Below, one piece after another: positions 38,601-42,945 of a stretch of 54,911 nt of DNA. Numbering within the stretch: the first letter of the stretch is position 1; every line of letters starts with the position of its first letter. The stretch is from Planctomycetota bacterium (lineage in GTDB: Bacteria; Planctomycetota; Phycisphaerae; WQYP01): contig JAJZJL010000012.1 of assembly GCA_021810145.1 (NCBI GenBank), positions 1 to 54,911 of the forward strand, in the 5' to 3' direction. The position numbers were made by a program, and so were the translations under genes. A model generated the notes under the pieces. It was not told where the DNA came from, did not search any database, and saw nothing but the letters and a program-made list of their open reading frames with translations.

Positions 38601-39898
38601 TCGCCGCCGTGTTCAGTAATGGTGTCTCGTATGCGGCGGTATATGGGACACACACCGAATTACAAAAATTCGAGGGGCCTGTACCGTTTACTGAGTTGCC
38701 GATTTTCGGCGATATCCAGCCGCTAGGCCCCAACGGCGGTTCCTATTTTCCATGGATCCAGCAACTTGACGGCGCGAACAACGACTCTATCGTGCCGACC
38801 TATAGCGCCATGCTGCCGGACACAGCTTATGACTACGGTGTGAACATGGACCATATTAACCTTGAGTCTGACCCGCAAGTTGAAGCACAAGTTCTAGCCT
38901 GGTTGGATAACCCGAATTTGCCGCTCGGCAGCACACAGCGCCAGGACATCCAACCCAGCAACGGCACGCAGAATCAGGCCTTCGTGGTCTCAAACTCAGA
39001 CCAGAATGCCTACAACGGCGGTAAAATTGGGTCCAATGGCGAGGTCACTGGTGCCGGCCTGAATCCATCTGCCATCGTCGGCGTGCAGCTCGATGGAATT
39101 GATTACAACACGGCAACATGGAACCTTTCCGTGACAACCGGCCCGAATGCAGGTGCTGGCGTCAAAAAGCCAATTCTTACCGGCATGGCCACCAAGAGCC
39201 AGTTAGTCAATGGCTTGACCATTTCACTTGTGTCGCCTGAAAATGAACACGGCGGATATGTTGGCCCCCTGGATACACTGGACTCGGTAGCGGTAACCTA
39301 CGGTGAAGCAGGCGTGTTGGTGAACCCTACCGCGTGGGCCGCCGCCGGGCCAGGTGACTACGTGCCCTTTGAAATATCGGCACTGGAAATGGGGCGGTCG
39401 GTGGCCCCGGGCATCACCGGCCCATCCCTCAACGGTGTGCAGGCGGACTCCGCCACCCAGGCCGCTATGGTGGAGTACAGTCTGGGGGGCATTCTTTCGC
39501 CCGATACGCAAGTGAATCTGCCAACCTATACGCCGACCGCGCCGGTGGTGATCTCGGATAATCCCACCGGTCAGATTCAGCTTCAACTTAATGGCGCATT
39601 CCAAGTGACGGATGCAACTTCAGGCAGCAGTCCGACTTCATACAGTGTAAAAATTTACGATAGCAACAGTCATCTGCTATGGGAGGACGACGTTTCCGCC
39701 GCCGCGGAACCTCTCGGTGTCTGGAATGGATTGGCGTTAACGTACTCGCTGGCAGCGATATTGAATCATGATTCCAACGGTAACATAATTGGTGTAGATG
39801 GTTCTTATGCCGGCCCGCTGAACATTTTTCAAAATTTCTGGCAGGCTGGTGTCACCAGCGATTCCGGCTATAACTCCGGCACCGTGGAGGTGCAGTGA
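20666..39898 (+). CDS. Giant LEPR-XLL surface/secreted protein with lipase-like domain
   Basis: A 6,410-residue uninterrupted protein. The N-terminus is basic with no hydrophobic signal peptide and carries the planctomycete LEPR-XLL motif (LEPRLLLS, 72-79). Residues about 80-4230 are low-complexity beta-strand repeats rich in Gly, Thr, Ser and Asn, predicted beta-helix. They are interrupted by an L-type-lectin-like domain (nt about 23650-24200), a CBM-like jelly roll (about 24360-24830) and two concanavalin-like domains (about 28390-28910 and 32900-33360). Then follow two PKD-like domains (INWGDGT twice), about six FN3 domains (about 33.9-35.6 kb), cadherin/VCBS-like domains (35.65-36.7 kb), Asp-rich calcium-type loops, an alpha/beta hydrolase and a C-terminal module. 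Probably exported by the adjacent machinery (inference). Likely roles are adhesion, predation or lipid degradation. Confidence 0.9.
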   Translation: MVQAKTKARRNSITRALARLRSPRIFIPWLSQNLRHLRPDAFMEAIAAMREVRMSRQRLRRPERQGPRVEILEPRLLLSSVSWIAPTGGDWGVGANWSTGTVPGSGDTAIIASLNPGAQVTYNTGNSTVAAVQASSPLEITGGTLTVTGSTQITGTTLILDGGTLADTTLSTASGGLIQTLAGSTTTLDAGTLGGNTTLTVASGSTLDVADNLTLGSGATLNVDAGGTLNFVDGTSNSQTISGSGAITLDAASGSYAAGQINANGVNSGSQVTFDNGVNITGLGTSTAPNSITSANGNTIVFDGIVTDASISSASGGALQANSATFQGTTLAGSLSIASGTVTLEDYYNYSIGGPDVAGVNAGTVSIASGATLYMSNEYYNLTSSWTNASGTIDIASGGILKLGGDFTQSDLGVISNVGGTIDFSGTLTNTGQTLSETLLNSWSMGGGAVIEGTVGISGQVITLAVSAPQYSGESNLTLEGVTVDGTVNINSGTVSLEDYYNYYSGGSDVVGVNDGTINIASGATLNLRNDYYNLTSSWTNATGTINIAGGGTLNLGGDFTQSDLGTINNSGGTIDFSGALTNTGGNLSAALLNGWTMDWGAVIGGNVGATGDTIIISGSSGLYLEGATLQGAVTINGGYVYLEDYYNYFTGGSDVQGVNDGTFNVASGAALYLSNHYYNSTSSSWTNASGTINIASGGTLHLGGYFTQGDLGTINNSGGTIDFSGTLTNTGQTVSVVLLNSWTMDYGTIIGGTVGASGQTVNVANNYLYLNGATLAANLSVASGATLWIDGGLTMQAGATVTIASGGSLWFDGGGTTGQAISGSGQIDLGSGSTVHIYYGAITLGAGITFAGAGNIVNQYDGLLINQGTIDANVAGPALTIAAPFQNDGTLTTANGGNLAITGASFTLDSDGTLTVNTGSAVTLGSGTSPWINSGTINISGGTLDIGGLVTTADLGVANWNYTAGQVELTGTIDNTGEPLTLNGVTSLIPGGLELTNGQQWEAGSAFDNTPINIASNFTSNFSFQLTNANADGFTFTIQGQGPQSLGRGEGDLGYGGIENSIAVKFDLYQNANTGDPSNNSTGLFLNGNQPFGGTSLNSADINLHSGDVINVQVSYTASSNSLVVTETDTVTNTSLTQTYSVNIANYVGPVGWAGFTAGSGFLTATQQILSWSINGSAVNLANTANTSTDVLNLSPTTTGSLLLNGGTIQGGAISATGGVGLEVVPTAPAPIPLADSGFETPVLASGAYQREPSGTGWNFPYYYSGISANGSGYTSGNSNAPQGNQVAFIDYSTQISQSINFATAGTYSLNLLAAQRGGANLNAQTLQVQIDGQAVYTFVPQGTNYQQYTTPAFNVSAGAHTITIVGLDNAGGDNTAFIDSVAINPAIATLDGVALDSNLTIESGATLNIADGLTMGSGAAVTVDAGAVLNFIDGTSNIQTVSGSGAIVLDAATGSYAAGQINANGVNAGSLVTFGGGVSISGLGAAGSPNNIHAASGNTAIFAGDLANVAISASSGGYLIAAQPWQSTYAFDAVTVASNLTIQAGDELDISDGMTLVNNATIFANGAYRTIHFVNGTSNTQTLSGTGNIQFYTSGTVYASGMGVWNASSVVSVGSGITISGAGYIAGNVGATLINYGTIEAPNINGHGLAFGETTFENYGTIAVELNSTLDVGVTNIVNEIGGTISVAAGGELDLNTNFAPWAGSWSNSGTITVDSGGLLDLGGNFTTAGIGTINSSGTIDVSGKLNNASSTLSAGTLGSWIMAGGTIAGGTIGSSGTTVNLAGSSVTFDATTLDSNVTVSAGTTLSIADGLTLGSGATITVDAGGTLNFVDGTSNAQTVSGSGTITLAAASGSLAAGQLNANGANSGTSVTVGAGVSITGTGIVNVASGNTLALEDIVNGATITAASGSDVQLYNMTLENGAMTIDSGATLTLENNDQYLINATLTNYGIVNDVSGWWVYFEDGSTVNNAVGGVFTITSDDWFQPGLYNDPSSMAFNNAGTLNIDIPETYFAAEFLPSGSANVYFDNTGTVNVNQAILQLGQPGGNIGQPGNSWSNTGTITVASGGTLNLAGNFTTTDIGTINSSGTIDFSGKLTNTSNTLSATTLNTWTMDGGDIIGGTVGTSGQTVNLTGYSVTLDGVALDSNLTVASGTTLNIADGLTLGSGVTITVDAGAVLNFVDGTTNTQTIGGSGSIVLQGASGSYAPAQVAVDGAAAGSSVTFNNGVSIQGRSEIAVLDVAAHNTLIFDDTISQLTLSVASGGYLQTGGQSTIGTLDTVTLASSPTLLGPSDVDVTNSLGLLNGAMLTVDAGSTVNFVDGSSNSQSVYGIGSITLGAASGSYAAGQINVDGTVAGSSVTFNNGNNITGPGGVTVASGNTVIFDDSVTNALIFAASGGNLQTNGTSSTPAIFDSVTLGTNSNLNVASGATLDIADGLTLGSGASITVDAGANLNFIDGTSNIQTVSGNGTIMLDAAIGSYAAAQLIANGTSLESSVTFANGVNITGGNIAVSTGNTLSLDNYVASAGISVAGGATLDLPGGWSVASDTITIYSGGTMNLGGVVYGDQDIGTPGIARAAVYSPGSGNWSVSGTGSGIGGTSDQFNYQSQSWTGDGTIIANISSMSSINTGAQAGVMFSGSADPGAMFAGVFITGGGDAEFQWRTADGSTAQTVQIGSISAPRWIKLVRAGNSFSAYYSSNGLSWTQISSSQTVSMGSTAVAGMAAASGDNTTSNSAIFNNVELYSATEIWNAATISTATVIASGTLVYVENGLTFTNNAALTLDAGAQLDFIDPTGTFSSQTVGDSGSSGSSGSSIILDAASGGYAAGQINIDGTTNNSQVTFQVNITGQVPAGTIPGAITVATGNTLVLDDTTDGVTMNASGGVVDVAGGTTTTIDNNAGITSSGTGQIQLTGGQLSIDSSQTVGALNITGGKLTLDAKLSVNSLNFNSGVIESGGTGSLLSLTGTDNWNGGTLDVATTVTAGATLNITASTGYLYLGGLGGGVTLSTSGGSTGGVINLTSPTYNVLMYSGDEINNAGTFDITGGAGFQLQNTGSATFNNSGQLEKTAGTGTATFNSGVLLDNVVDSTQAGTVTVDTGTLQIAGGGYNANTGTGSDAAFTADGGYLQFSGGTFTLHADTTMNSVSSSNLQQIEFDGATITVDAGDTLSVNGLNFSSGVINGSGLVSLTGTDNWNGGTLDVATMVTAGATLNITASTGYLYLGGLGGGVTLSTSGGSTGGVINLTSPTYNVLMYSGDEINNAGTFDITGGAGFQLQNTGSATFNNSGQLEKTAGTGTATFNSGVLLDNVVDSTQAGTVTVDTGTLQIAGGGYNANTGTGSDAAFTADGGYLQFSGGTFTLHADTTMNSVSSSNLQQIEFDGATITVDAGDTLSVKNLNFSSGALNGPGSVSLTGTSNTWSGGTDYAALTVNAGAVLDTAGNVTAGGALNNSGGTVEATTGTLQIADGGVDSGTFGAAGGVIDFSGGISTLDAGTALQASGTSAIELTGGTLTFNAAIIANNLTMTGGTLTGNASGALTLTDIGNWSGGTISVPVIVDAGTTLNIAGNDTLSSTTLTNDGGAINLSGTLNNSGSTLLDTSTAGSWNVNNETVTGGTIDGSNGPVALSGSSQTSLTLSNVTLAGTVNIDGGMNVYFPGSNGLYLQTGAVLNQGVSSLYLFTSSGGAAPLAVLPGSSGGFTLTNTTSGLLSAASYSGGTATLTGGLLISGDGIIASDLGNIDSAATIDLNGLVVVEATSNQSSPLFNNIGTIEGTGQFDVANNGVGTAVNSGTIIGNVSGQMLEVLASTMSSTGSLAASGGGYLNADIRTLTLLSGGSVTIGSASALALGQAGGTVTNAGAIANDGGLLNLVDNGNLATLDISNWTNNGYGTTTVSGTLNDSGLGFSVAAGTTGPVTIAPSAALNIGGNLAIGNSETLTIEAGGMLSFDSSPGISQDVSGAGSLILNAGDVYAIAGQVNATGAVGSTVTFSNGVSVSGAGYISANPGNTIIFDNTISGVKLGSTGGYLQVGGTSSSPTVFSGVTLDSNLTLNTNSVLDVENGLAEAAGVAIAQQTASQMDLLSGAGLTNSAIQPLASSSGTVTAQILGFTGANSQLAGGVAFVDSTNSGAAMALVMVSNSGDLTFQWIASDGATEQSAPVVTGVTLPVQVRLVRWGDTVSAYYSYSTGDSGWAQIGTSENVMFSNATILAGLTMSDPAGASTDGVVIGAQSLSVTIPASLPQISGSLTPPALENQPYMLNLSTNNFSAMTGWKINWGDGTTADTLSGSVTSDTHFYPDGTANYTITITAQTASGSIAAAPIVAQVVDAVPQPVISGTSTVSEGQAYTLALSPTTADGDSVTSWSINWGDGTPIQNITGSPASINHTFAAGVPEPTITAFATDDDGTGSATQAVAVIPAGATNLAVTGVTATSATLTWTNNSYVAEAMIIEDSTDGGATYAAVLYASGNASSATVTNLLPNQTYTFQIIAANGSAESAAAPSDTASATTLVASPANFTTIAVSATEIGLSWTASAGATGYTVEQSTDDITWTSLTPTALAATATGYNDTSVTGTGPYYYQVIANGPSNNNSTASAAGPIYTLDGSALNPHATFVSGSEIDLAWTDPSNSTYGFNIQDSTNGGTSWSNVTSTPLTPGFTSFAWNPTSPFTPGTTYDLRVQILNGGGGYTNSGTVGVTIPAIPASVTGLTATAVSSTQINLSWNDTTSDETGFVVQQQSFNGTWVPLAALSASTTSYDDTGLSAGESYGYQVAAVNSSGNSGFTAVSASTPANAAPAAPTSVDATQSSPTEIDLNWVAGSGGNPATSFVIQREDVTSSGSWQTIQTVSAGAYSYQDTAVAAGDVYQYQVAAANTAGSSAYVAATFSDGTTSSAGYVNPSMQPPLAPTGLAVIGATVQGIGLVWSDPSVYNASLILNYETPTGTYNSVSSLQSGQASFEFTPQTIGSGSYLQPGTYRFQLQGTNSSGKSADSSWISATVTAPAPTAPNLAFSPNNDQQYKINLLSDASVPLPNDGSEANAQISIASYSQPQHGKLAKGSSSGTYTYTASSGFYGTDSFTYTVQYTPQGGAAVTSEQGTVTLQVANQIPEAESNVQNFPQSGGTISGTLGAYDQNGNPLTYRLLAQPAFGSVTVDPTTGAYTYSFTPLASGGSLPNASFTFDVTDHLAGTSASNVLETSNIASVNFVGGQQKNGDGDGDPTDSNDIDGSEGTTFTPNEFPVAPPAVAPSAPLAPTFPDTFSVQQGTTLTVAASNSPLTQPPAYEINVPAGQTAPTISFGQIIDQTPKHGTFTPNSDGSFTYTPTDKNFVGTDYVTYTLKDPNGTQSNYATIFFNVTKPTVDLLMDTNNNGQITAADESGKASGTGKVIIADTLDVNGNNIPGYADGISTIAAGAGDSLPEGTFAPLQLSALGIADPSSAYVEFNYSAADPASVTQTSPSSGSIDTYSPGSGGYLRIWNADSTTPRNSASILSGGNFIPDNTAIPLSDILKGSSSLTDLYVEGVNPSDPNPVTITVKIDPTGDFASGDNTISDKVNVTVASLQLVYTDVTGISHANPTKAFTTNMDQNRIAPNLQPGGIAADWQNGVDDGSLLLVRAVGSQALENLIHQGNLTLDFGQLFPHIGTGIYSLQSDGSNGELLPLSTWQSNLTADTALKGVQTNTNPAQGSTRWEGTAAGGAALDVLGTQFYEPPAEFLPQGESSNAFFRQIHVGVSLNYSNTTLPPLYAGAKPGALMLTRPPVVFVHGINSDPYSAWQGPGGMAQTLQGQKYIITPFSFADHSGAANDYGSGPLTSDWQSVQNAVEATIEDFRYGLVNNSIYNPDIPSGNPTLVPTGLAEGTLIAVQKVDVVAHSYGGLLTRWYMEQATNSSGGKLFEDFRNIRSLVEIGTPNLGSPLANMIDAIYSNPTIGNAQINSGLLGTLGGHTEKNVLTWMQSQGYLATSPNGANPYPFFEDAAINSPLLAQLNALAAVFSNGVSYAAVYGTHTELQKFEGPVPFTELPIFGDIQPLGPNGGSYFPWIQQLDGANNDSIVPTYSAMLPDTAYDYGVNMDHINLESDPQVEAQVLAWLDNPNLPLGSTQRQDIQPSNGTQNQAFVVSNSDQNAYNGGKIGSNGEVTGAGLNPSAIVGVQLDGIDYNTATWNLSVTTGPNAGAGVKKPILTGMATKSQLVNGLTISLVSPENEHGGYVGPLDTLDSVAVTYGEAGVLVNPTAWAAAGPGDYVPFEISALEMGRSVAPGITGPSLNGVQADSATQAAMVEYSLGGILSPDTQVNLPTYTPTAPVVISDNPTGQIQLQLNGAFQVTDATSGSSPTSYSVKIYDSNSHLLWEDDVSAAAEPLGVWNGLALTYSLAAILNHDSNGNIIGVDGSYAGPLNIFQNFWQAGVTSDSGYNSGTVEVQ
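21690..22990 (+). repeat. Three tandem degenerate repeats within the giant gene
   Basis: Each unit of about 440-460 bp opens with a Tyr-rich segment (EDYYNY at about 21698, 22156 and 22594). It continues through the shared landmarks YYN-SWTNASGTI, GGDFTQSDLG and GGTIDFSG-LTNTG. Divergence between copies shows old tandem duplication. Confidence 0.8.
29549..30869 (+). repeat. Near-identical 672-bp (224-codon) tandem duplication
   Basis: Positions 29549-30197 recur at 30221-30869 with an offset of 672 bp. From about 29605 to 30150 I find no difference; a few substitutions occur only near the edges (for example ACG to ATG in the start region, and GTAAACGGC to GTCAAAAAC near the end). It is far more similar than any other repeat in the gene, so it is a recent in-frame duplication or gene conversion. 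An assembly artefact is possible but less likely because both edges differ. Confidence 0.9.
37909..38900 (+). other. Alpha/beta-hydrolase (lipase-like) domain of the giant protein
   Basis: Residues about 5749-6078. The oxyanion segment is VVFVHGINSDP (His5755). The nucleophile elbow is VAHSYGGLL with Ser5863. The acid is Asp6040 (GANNDSIVP) and the base His6063 (NMDHINLE), in the correct order. EIGTPNLGSPLA after the elbow is typical of triacylglycerol lipases and PGAP1-like hydrolases. The substrate is probably an acylglycerol or phospholipid. Confidence 0.82.
38903..39898 (+). other. C-terminal module of the giant protein (parent of the orphan cassettes)
   Basis: The module begins at LDNPNLPLGSTQ (residue 6080). 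Landmarks are GLNPSAIVGVQLD, DYN, GDYVPFEISALEMGR, NLPTYTPTAP, LNGAFQ and IFQNFWQ. It is beta-rich and not recognised as a known family. Detached copies lie downstream at 40386, 41394, 42946/46042 and 46535, with only the entry segment at 47131. Confidence 0.75.
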
Positions 39899-40389
39899 TG
39901 GGAAGGCTGGATGACCGCAAAAGTCTGATGCTAAAAGTTTTGGTGGGTGCCAGGAAATTGATTGGGTTGGCCTTCGTACTGGAAGGAGTGGTTTCACTGT
40001 TGGTTTACGAGTTCGGCGGTGGTCAGTCCATTTGGGGCATTGACGGCTATAGCCTTCCCAATTGGCAGGTAGATTTGAAATTCACGCTTATGTTTTGGCC
40101 TATAGGGGTTCCGATTTGCCTCGCTATATTTTGTTTGGCCCTCGGCGGTTTCTGGTCGGTACTTTTAGGCAGGGCGTGGCTTATCTGGGCACTGCGAGCC
40201 ATTTCCGTTCCATTGGGGTGCTATGTGGCATGGGGCATCACCAATGAATTACAAACAGGAAATCCCTTCGACTATCGGGGAGCGTTCGTGATGTCGGCGT
40301 TTGTGCTGTCACCTTGGGTCATCCCCATCCGGCGGCGGAAACCTTTATCGCCCTTCGAAGGCCCCGCCCCAAATGTCGGAGGCGAATGA
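39898..40389 (+). CDS. Small four-helix membrane protein 1 (cassette partner)
   Basis: A protein of about 163 residues with four predicted membrane spans (starting near residues 20, 60, 100 and 125) and a basic tail (PIRRRKP). The ATG overlaps the giant gene's stop as TGATG, so it is translationally coupled to the giant. The segment FTLMFWPIGVPICL and the ending WVIPIRRRK align with the protein at 46670 (FTLMFPPVFVPLWL, WIVPTRRRR), so the two are paralogues. No known family. It could be an immunity-type protein or a membrane partner for the giant's tail. Its own stop overlaps the start of the first orphan module. Confidence 0.7.
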   Translation: MGRLDDRKSLMLKVLVGARKLIGLAFVLEGVVSLLVYEFGGGQSIWGIDGYSLPNWQVDLKFTLMFWPIGVPICLAIFCLALGGFWSVLLGRAWLIWALRAISVPLGCYVAWGITNELQTGNPFDYRGAFVMSAFVLSPWVIPIRRRKPLSPFEGPAPNVGGE

Positions 40390-40871
40390 TGGTATCGCTC
40401 CTCGCCAATCCTAATCTTCCGCTGGGCAGTTCCCAAAGGACCGCCGCGGGCACAAACGGATGGCAGCCGCCTGTCGGTGACCGGAACGCATACAGCAACA
40501 GCGCCGGCAACGTTCTCCAGAGCGGAACGAACTCCGGCTCCAGCACGGAAGTTTCCGGCACCGGCCTGAATCCAGGTGCGATTGTCGGTGTAAAACTGGA
40601 CGGCACCGATTACAACTTAACAAGCTGGGATGCGTATAACAATGCCGGTGCGCAATATCCCGTGTTCACGGGGATGGTGCATGTGTCGCAACTTACCGCA
40701 GGGGTGAATTTCTCCTATAATGCAAGTTATGATGACACCCTTGCACTCAGCGATTACACGCTTACCGGCCCGCTGGGATCAGCACCGTGGAACGATGGCC
40801 TGTTCCAAGAGCTTAACCAAAGCATCATCGGAAACTTTAGCTCAGGAGACAGTTATGTGCCGGGATCGTGA
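40386..40871 (+). CDS. Orphan C-terminal module 1 (internally deleted)
   Basis: A 161-residue protein starting ATGATG over the previous stop. It opens with MMVSLLANPNLPLGSSQ, matching the junction inside the giant protein, then GLNPGAIVGVKLDGTDYN. Its last 40 residues (LTGPLGSAPWNDGLFQELNQ onward) match the end of the module at 46042-46495, not the middle of the domain. About half the module has therefore been lost by an in-frame deletion. There is no signal peptide. The stop region contains the start of the next membrane protein (17-bp overlap). Confidence 0.65.
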   Translation: MMVSLLANPNLPLGSSQRTAAGTNGWQPPVGDRNAYSNSAGNVLQSGTNSGSSTEVSGTGLNPGAIVGVKLDGTDYNLTSWDAYNNAGAQYPVFTGMVHVSQLTAGVNFSYNASYDDTLALSDYTLTGPLGSAPWNDGLFQELNQSIIGNFSSGDSYVPGS

Positions 40872-41382
40872 CACAGGCCGGTCCGTTGCACCTCGTCTCC
40901 CTGCGCCAGTATTAACTCCGGCGCTCAAGATTGCCGTGCGTGCGATGTGTATTGTTGGGGTAGCGACATGCGCAGCGTCGTTGCAGATGCCCGCAGCATA
41001 CCTTGGGTTCAACAACTGCAATGCGTTTCCGACATGGTACCTGATTTCGGCCTCAGTGGTATTTTCGCTGATTGTTGCGGTTGCAATGCCTTGGCTTCCA
41101 TTAATCGGGCTGTGGTTCTGGATAGGTGCCCTGACGTGCGTGATAACGGTTTTTCGCCCGGGCGGCCCGATGGCCTCGCTGCTGGGACCACTCCTGTCGT
41201 CGGGGCTACTCGCTGGTTGGATATTAGCATCTGCTGGCTTTGATGCGCGTTGCGGTCACGATCTTTACGGCGGTGTTGTTTTCGCCGTTGGCTGTAGTTT
41301 GATGTTTATTAGCACCCTGCCCGGCCTTTATTATTGGATTAAACTGCGGTTACCGGGGAGGAAAAAAAATGGGACTTTTTGA
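40855..41382 (+). CDS. Small membrane protein 2 (cassette partner)
   Basis: A 175-residue protein beginning MCRDRDTGRS, nested in the last six codons of orphan module 1, with CAGGAG about 8 nt before the ATG. It has four to five hydrophobic segments (from about residues 25, 60, 80, 110 and 145) and a basic end (LRLPGRKKN). It resembles the protein at 42395 (a shared V-x-C/A-x-S-L-x-M-P start of helix 1, then a Y-x-x-x-x-WYL motif) more than the one at 39898. No known family. Confidence 0.65.
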   Translation: MCRDRDTGRSVAPRLPAPVLTPALKIAVRAMCIVGVATCAASLQMPAAYLGFNNCNAFPTWYLISASVVFSLIVAVAMPWLPLIGLWFWIGALTCVITVFRPGGPMASLLGPLLSSGLLAGWILASAGFDARCGHDLYGGVVFAVGCSLMFISTLPGLYYWIKLRLPGRKKNGTF

Positions 41383-41393
41383 CGGGAGGCGCT

Positions 41394-42395
41394 ATGTTGG
41401 CGTTGCTTTCTAATCCAACGCCCTCGCCGGGCAACGCCGAAGCCGCAGATGCCGCAGCCGCCGCCGATCCGTCCGGCCAAACTGGCTGGAATGCGCCGGT
41501 GTCGGATCGCAACGCGTACAATGGCGGGACGAGTGTCAACGGTGCCGGCACGGAGGTTACAAACGCGGGTCTGAATCCAGACGCTATTGTCGGTGTGCGG
41601 CTGGACAACAGCGATTATAATACGACTACTTGGGACTTGTCCGTCACAACCGGTGCTACTGCCGGCGCTGGTATTAAAAATCCGGTGCTCACCGGTATGG
41701 TGCAAAAGAGTCAGCTCGAGACTGGCATCACCATTTCGCTGGTCTCGCCAGAGTTCGATTCCGTGGGAGGCTACACCGGCTTCAACGACACGATGGACAC
41801 CGCCACAATTAAATATGGCGACCCGGGCCTCACCCTTAACGCCAATGCGTGGTCGGCGGCTGGGCCGAATGATTATGTCCCGTTCGAGATTAATACCCTT
41901 GAGATGGGCCGGGGTCTGACGCAGGGTGTCACGGGCCCAACTTTTGCTGGCGTGCAGGATGACGGTGTTACAGGGTATGCGCTGGTGGGCTACACGCTTG
42001 GTAATCTCACGTCGCCCGCAACGCAGGTGAACCTTCCTGCATACACGCCAGCCACACCCGCGATCACCGCCGATAGCCCCACCGGAGCGATTCAGATTAC
42101 GCTCAACGGTGCATTCCAGGCCACGGACTCAACATCAAACTCCTATGAGGTCAAGCTTTACGACACAAACAGCCACCTGCTCTACGAGGACGATTTGCCG
42201 ACATCAGGTTACGCGGGGACATGGAACGGGCTGGCGTGGAGCTATTCGCTCGTGGTTGATCTGGGCCACAATTCCAGTGGCCAGATCATCTGCCCGACGG
42301 GCGCAGTGATACCCAGCCCGGCGGAAATCTTGCAGAACTTCTGGGAATCAGTGCTTTCAAATCCACTTGATTCTAGCACGGTGGGGGTGCAGTGA
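41394..42395 (+). CDS. Orphan C-terminal module 2 (full length)
   Basis: A 333-residue protein homologous along its whole length to the giant's C-terminal module. Shared landmarks are the LSNPTPSPGN junction (degenerate), GLNPDAIVGVRLD, LSVTTG-x(3)-GAGI, NDYVPFEINTLEMGRG, NLPAYTPATP, LNGAFQ and ILQNFW. GGGAGG lies 4 bp before the ATG, supporting this start. No signal peptide is visible, so on its own it should stay in the cytoplasm unless joined to the giant by recombination. The stop overlaps the next membrane protein as TGATG, the same joint as at the end of the giant gene. Confidence 0.75.
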   Translation: MLALLSNPTPSPGNAEAADAAAAADPSGQTGWNAPVSDRNAYNGGTSVNGAGTEVTNAGLNPDAIVGVRLDNSDYNTTTWDLSVTTGATAGAGIKNPVLTGMVQKSQLETGITISLVSPEFDSVGGYTGFNDTMDTATIKYGDPGLTLNANAWSAAGPNDYVPFEINTLEMGRGLTQGVTGPTFAGVQDDGVTGYALVGYTLGNLTSPATQVNLPAYTPATPAITADSPTGAIQITLNGAFQATDSTSNSYEVKLYDTNSHLLYEDDLPTSGYAGTWNGLAWSYSLVVDLGHNSSGQIICPTGAVIPSPAEILQNFWESVLSNPLDSSTVGVQ

Positions 42396-42934
42396 TGGCG
42401 GAAAAAATCGCCCAAACGATGGAGGGTGAGCGCGGCACCCCCTCCAACCTACGTTCAACGATTGCCTGGACGATCTACGCCCTCGGCTGGGTTGTGTGCT
42501 TCGTGTCGCTCTGGATGCCGGGAGTGGCGTTCGGAACGACGGGGGCCTACGTAGTTCTCTGGTACCTGATGTTGATGGCGGCGACGACCCTATTTGGGCG
42601 AGCGGGGGCTACGCCGGAGTTGGCACCGGTTTTCTGGATCTATTACCTTGGCGCGATCGCCTCGCTCGTGGCCGGTTTCTATCGACCGACACCGGCCGCC
42701 GTGCGCTGGTGCATTCGCACCGCGTCGTTGGGCCTTCTGGTAGCTCCGGCCATCGCGTGGCTGTACCTGTGGTCGCCGTCTAGGCCACTTTTCTTTGGGC
42801 TCCCCACTCTCGCTCTAGGCAGCATGCTGATCTTCATCGGAGTCTGGCTGATTCCGCCCCGGAAAAATGATAGGAAGGCCGCCGGAAAAGGTGGAAAACA
42901 ACGCACCGCGATCGACGCCAATCGGGATTCCTGA
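42395..42934 (+). CDS. Small membrane protein 3 (cassette partner)
   Basis: A 179-residue protein with four membrane spans (IAWTIYALGWVVCFVSLWMP; WYLMLMAATTLF; FWIYYLGAIASLVAGF; TLALGSMLIFIGVWLIP) and a lysine/arginine-rich cytoplasmic tail. Translationally coupled to orphan module 2 through TGATG. Paralogue of the protein at 40855 in size, topology and helix motifs. Its stop is 11 bp before the next module start, as in two other joints of this array. Confidence 0.7.
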   Translation: MAEKIAQTMEGERGTPSNLRSTIAWTIYALGWVVCFVSLWMPGVAFGTTGAYVVLWYLMLMAATTLFGRAGATPELAPVFWIYYLGAIASLVAGFYRPTPAAVRWCIRTASLGLLVAPAIAWLYLWSPSRPLFFGLPTLALGSMLIFIGVWLIPPRKNDRKAAGKGGKQRTAIDANRDS

Positions 42935-42945
42935 ATGGGGGAAAC

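Noticed and set aside
20666-39898. Repeats of the giant gene as a CRISPR or satellite array
   Set aside because: The repeats are coding, in frame and of varied length with protein-level conservation; no spacer pattern.
42296-42305. CGGGCGCAGT, matching the tRNA-Arg 3' end and following bases, as a possible attachment site
   Set aside because: Only about 10 bp match and it lies inside coding sequence of an orphan module; chance is sufficient.
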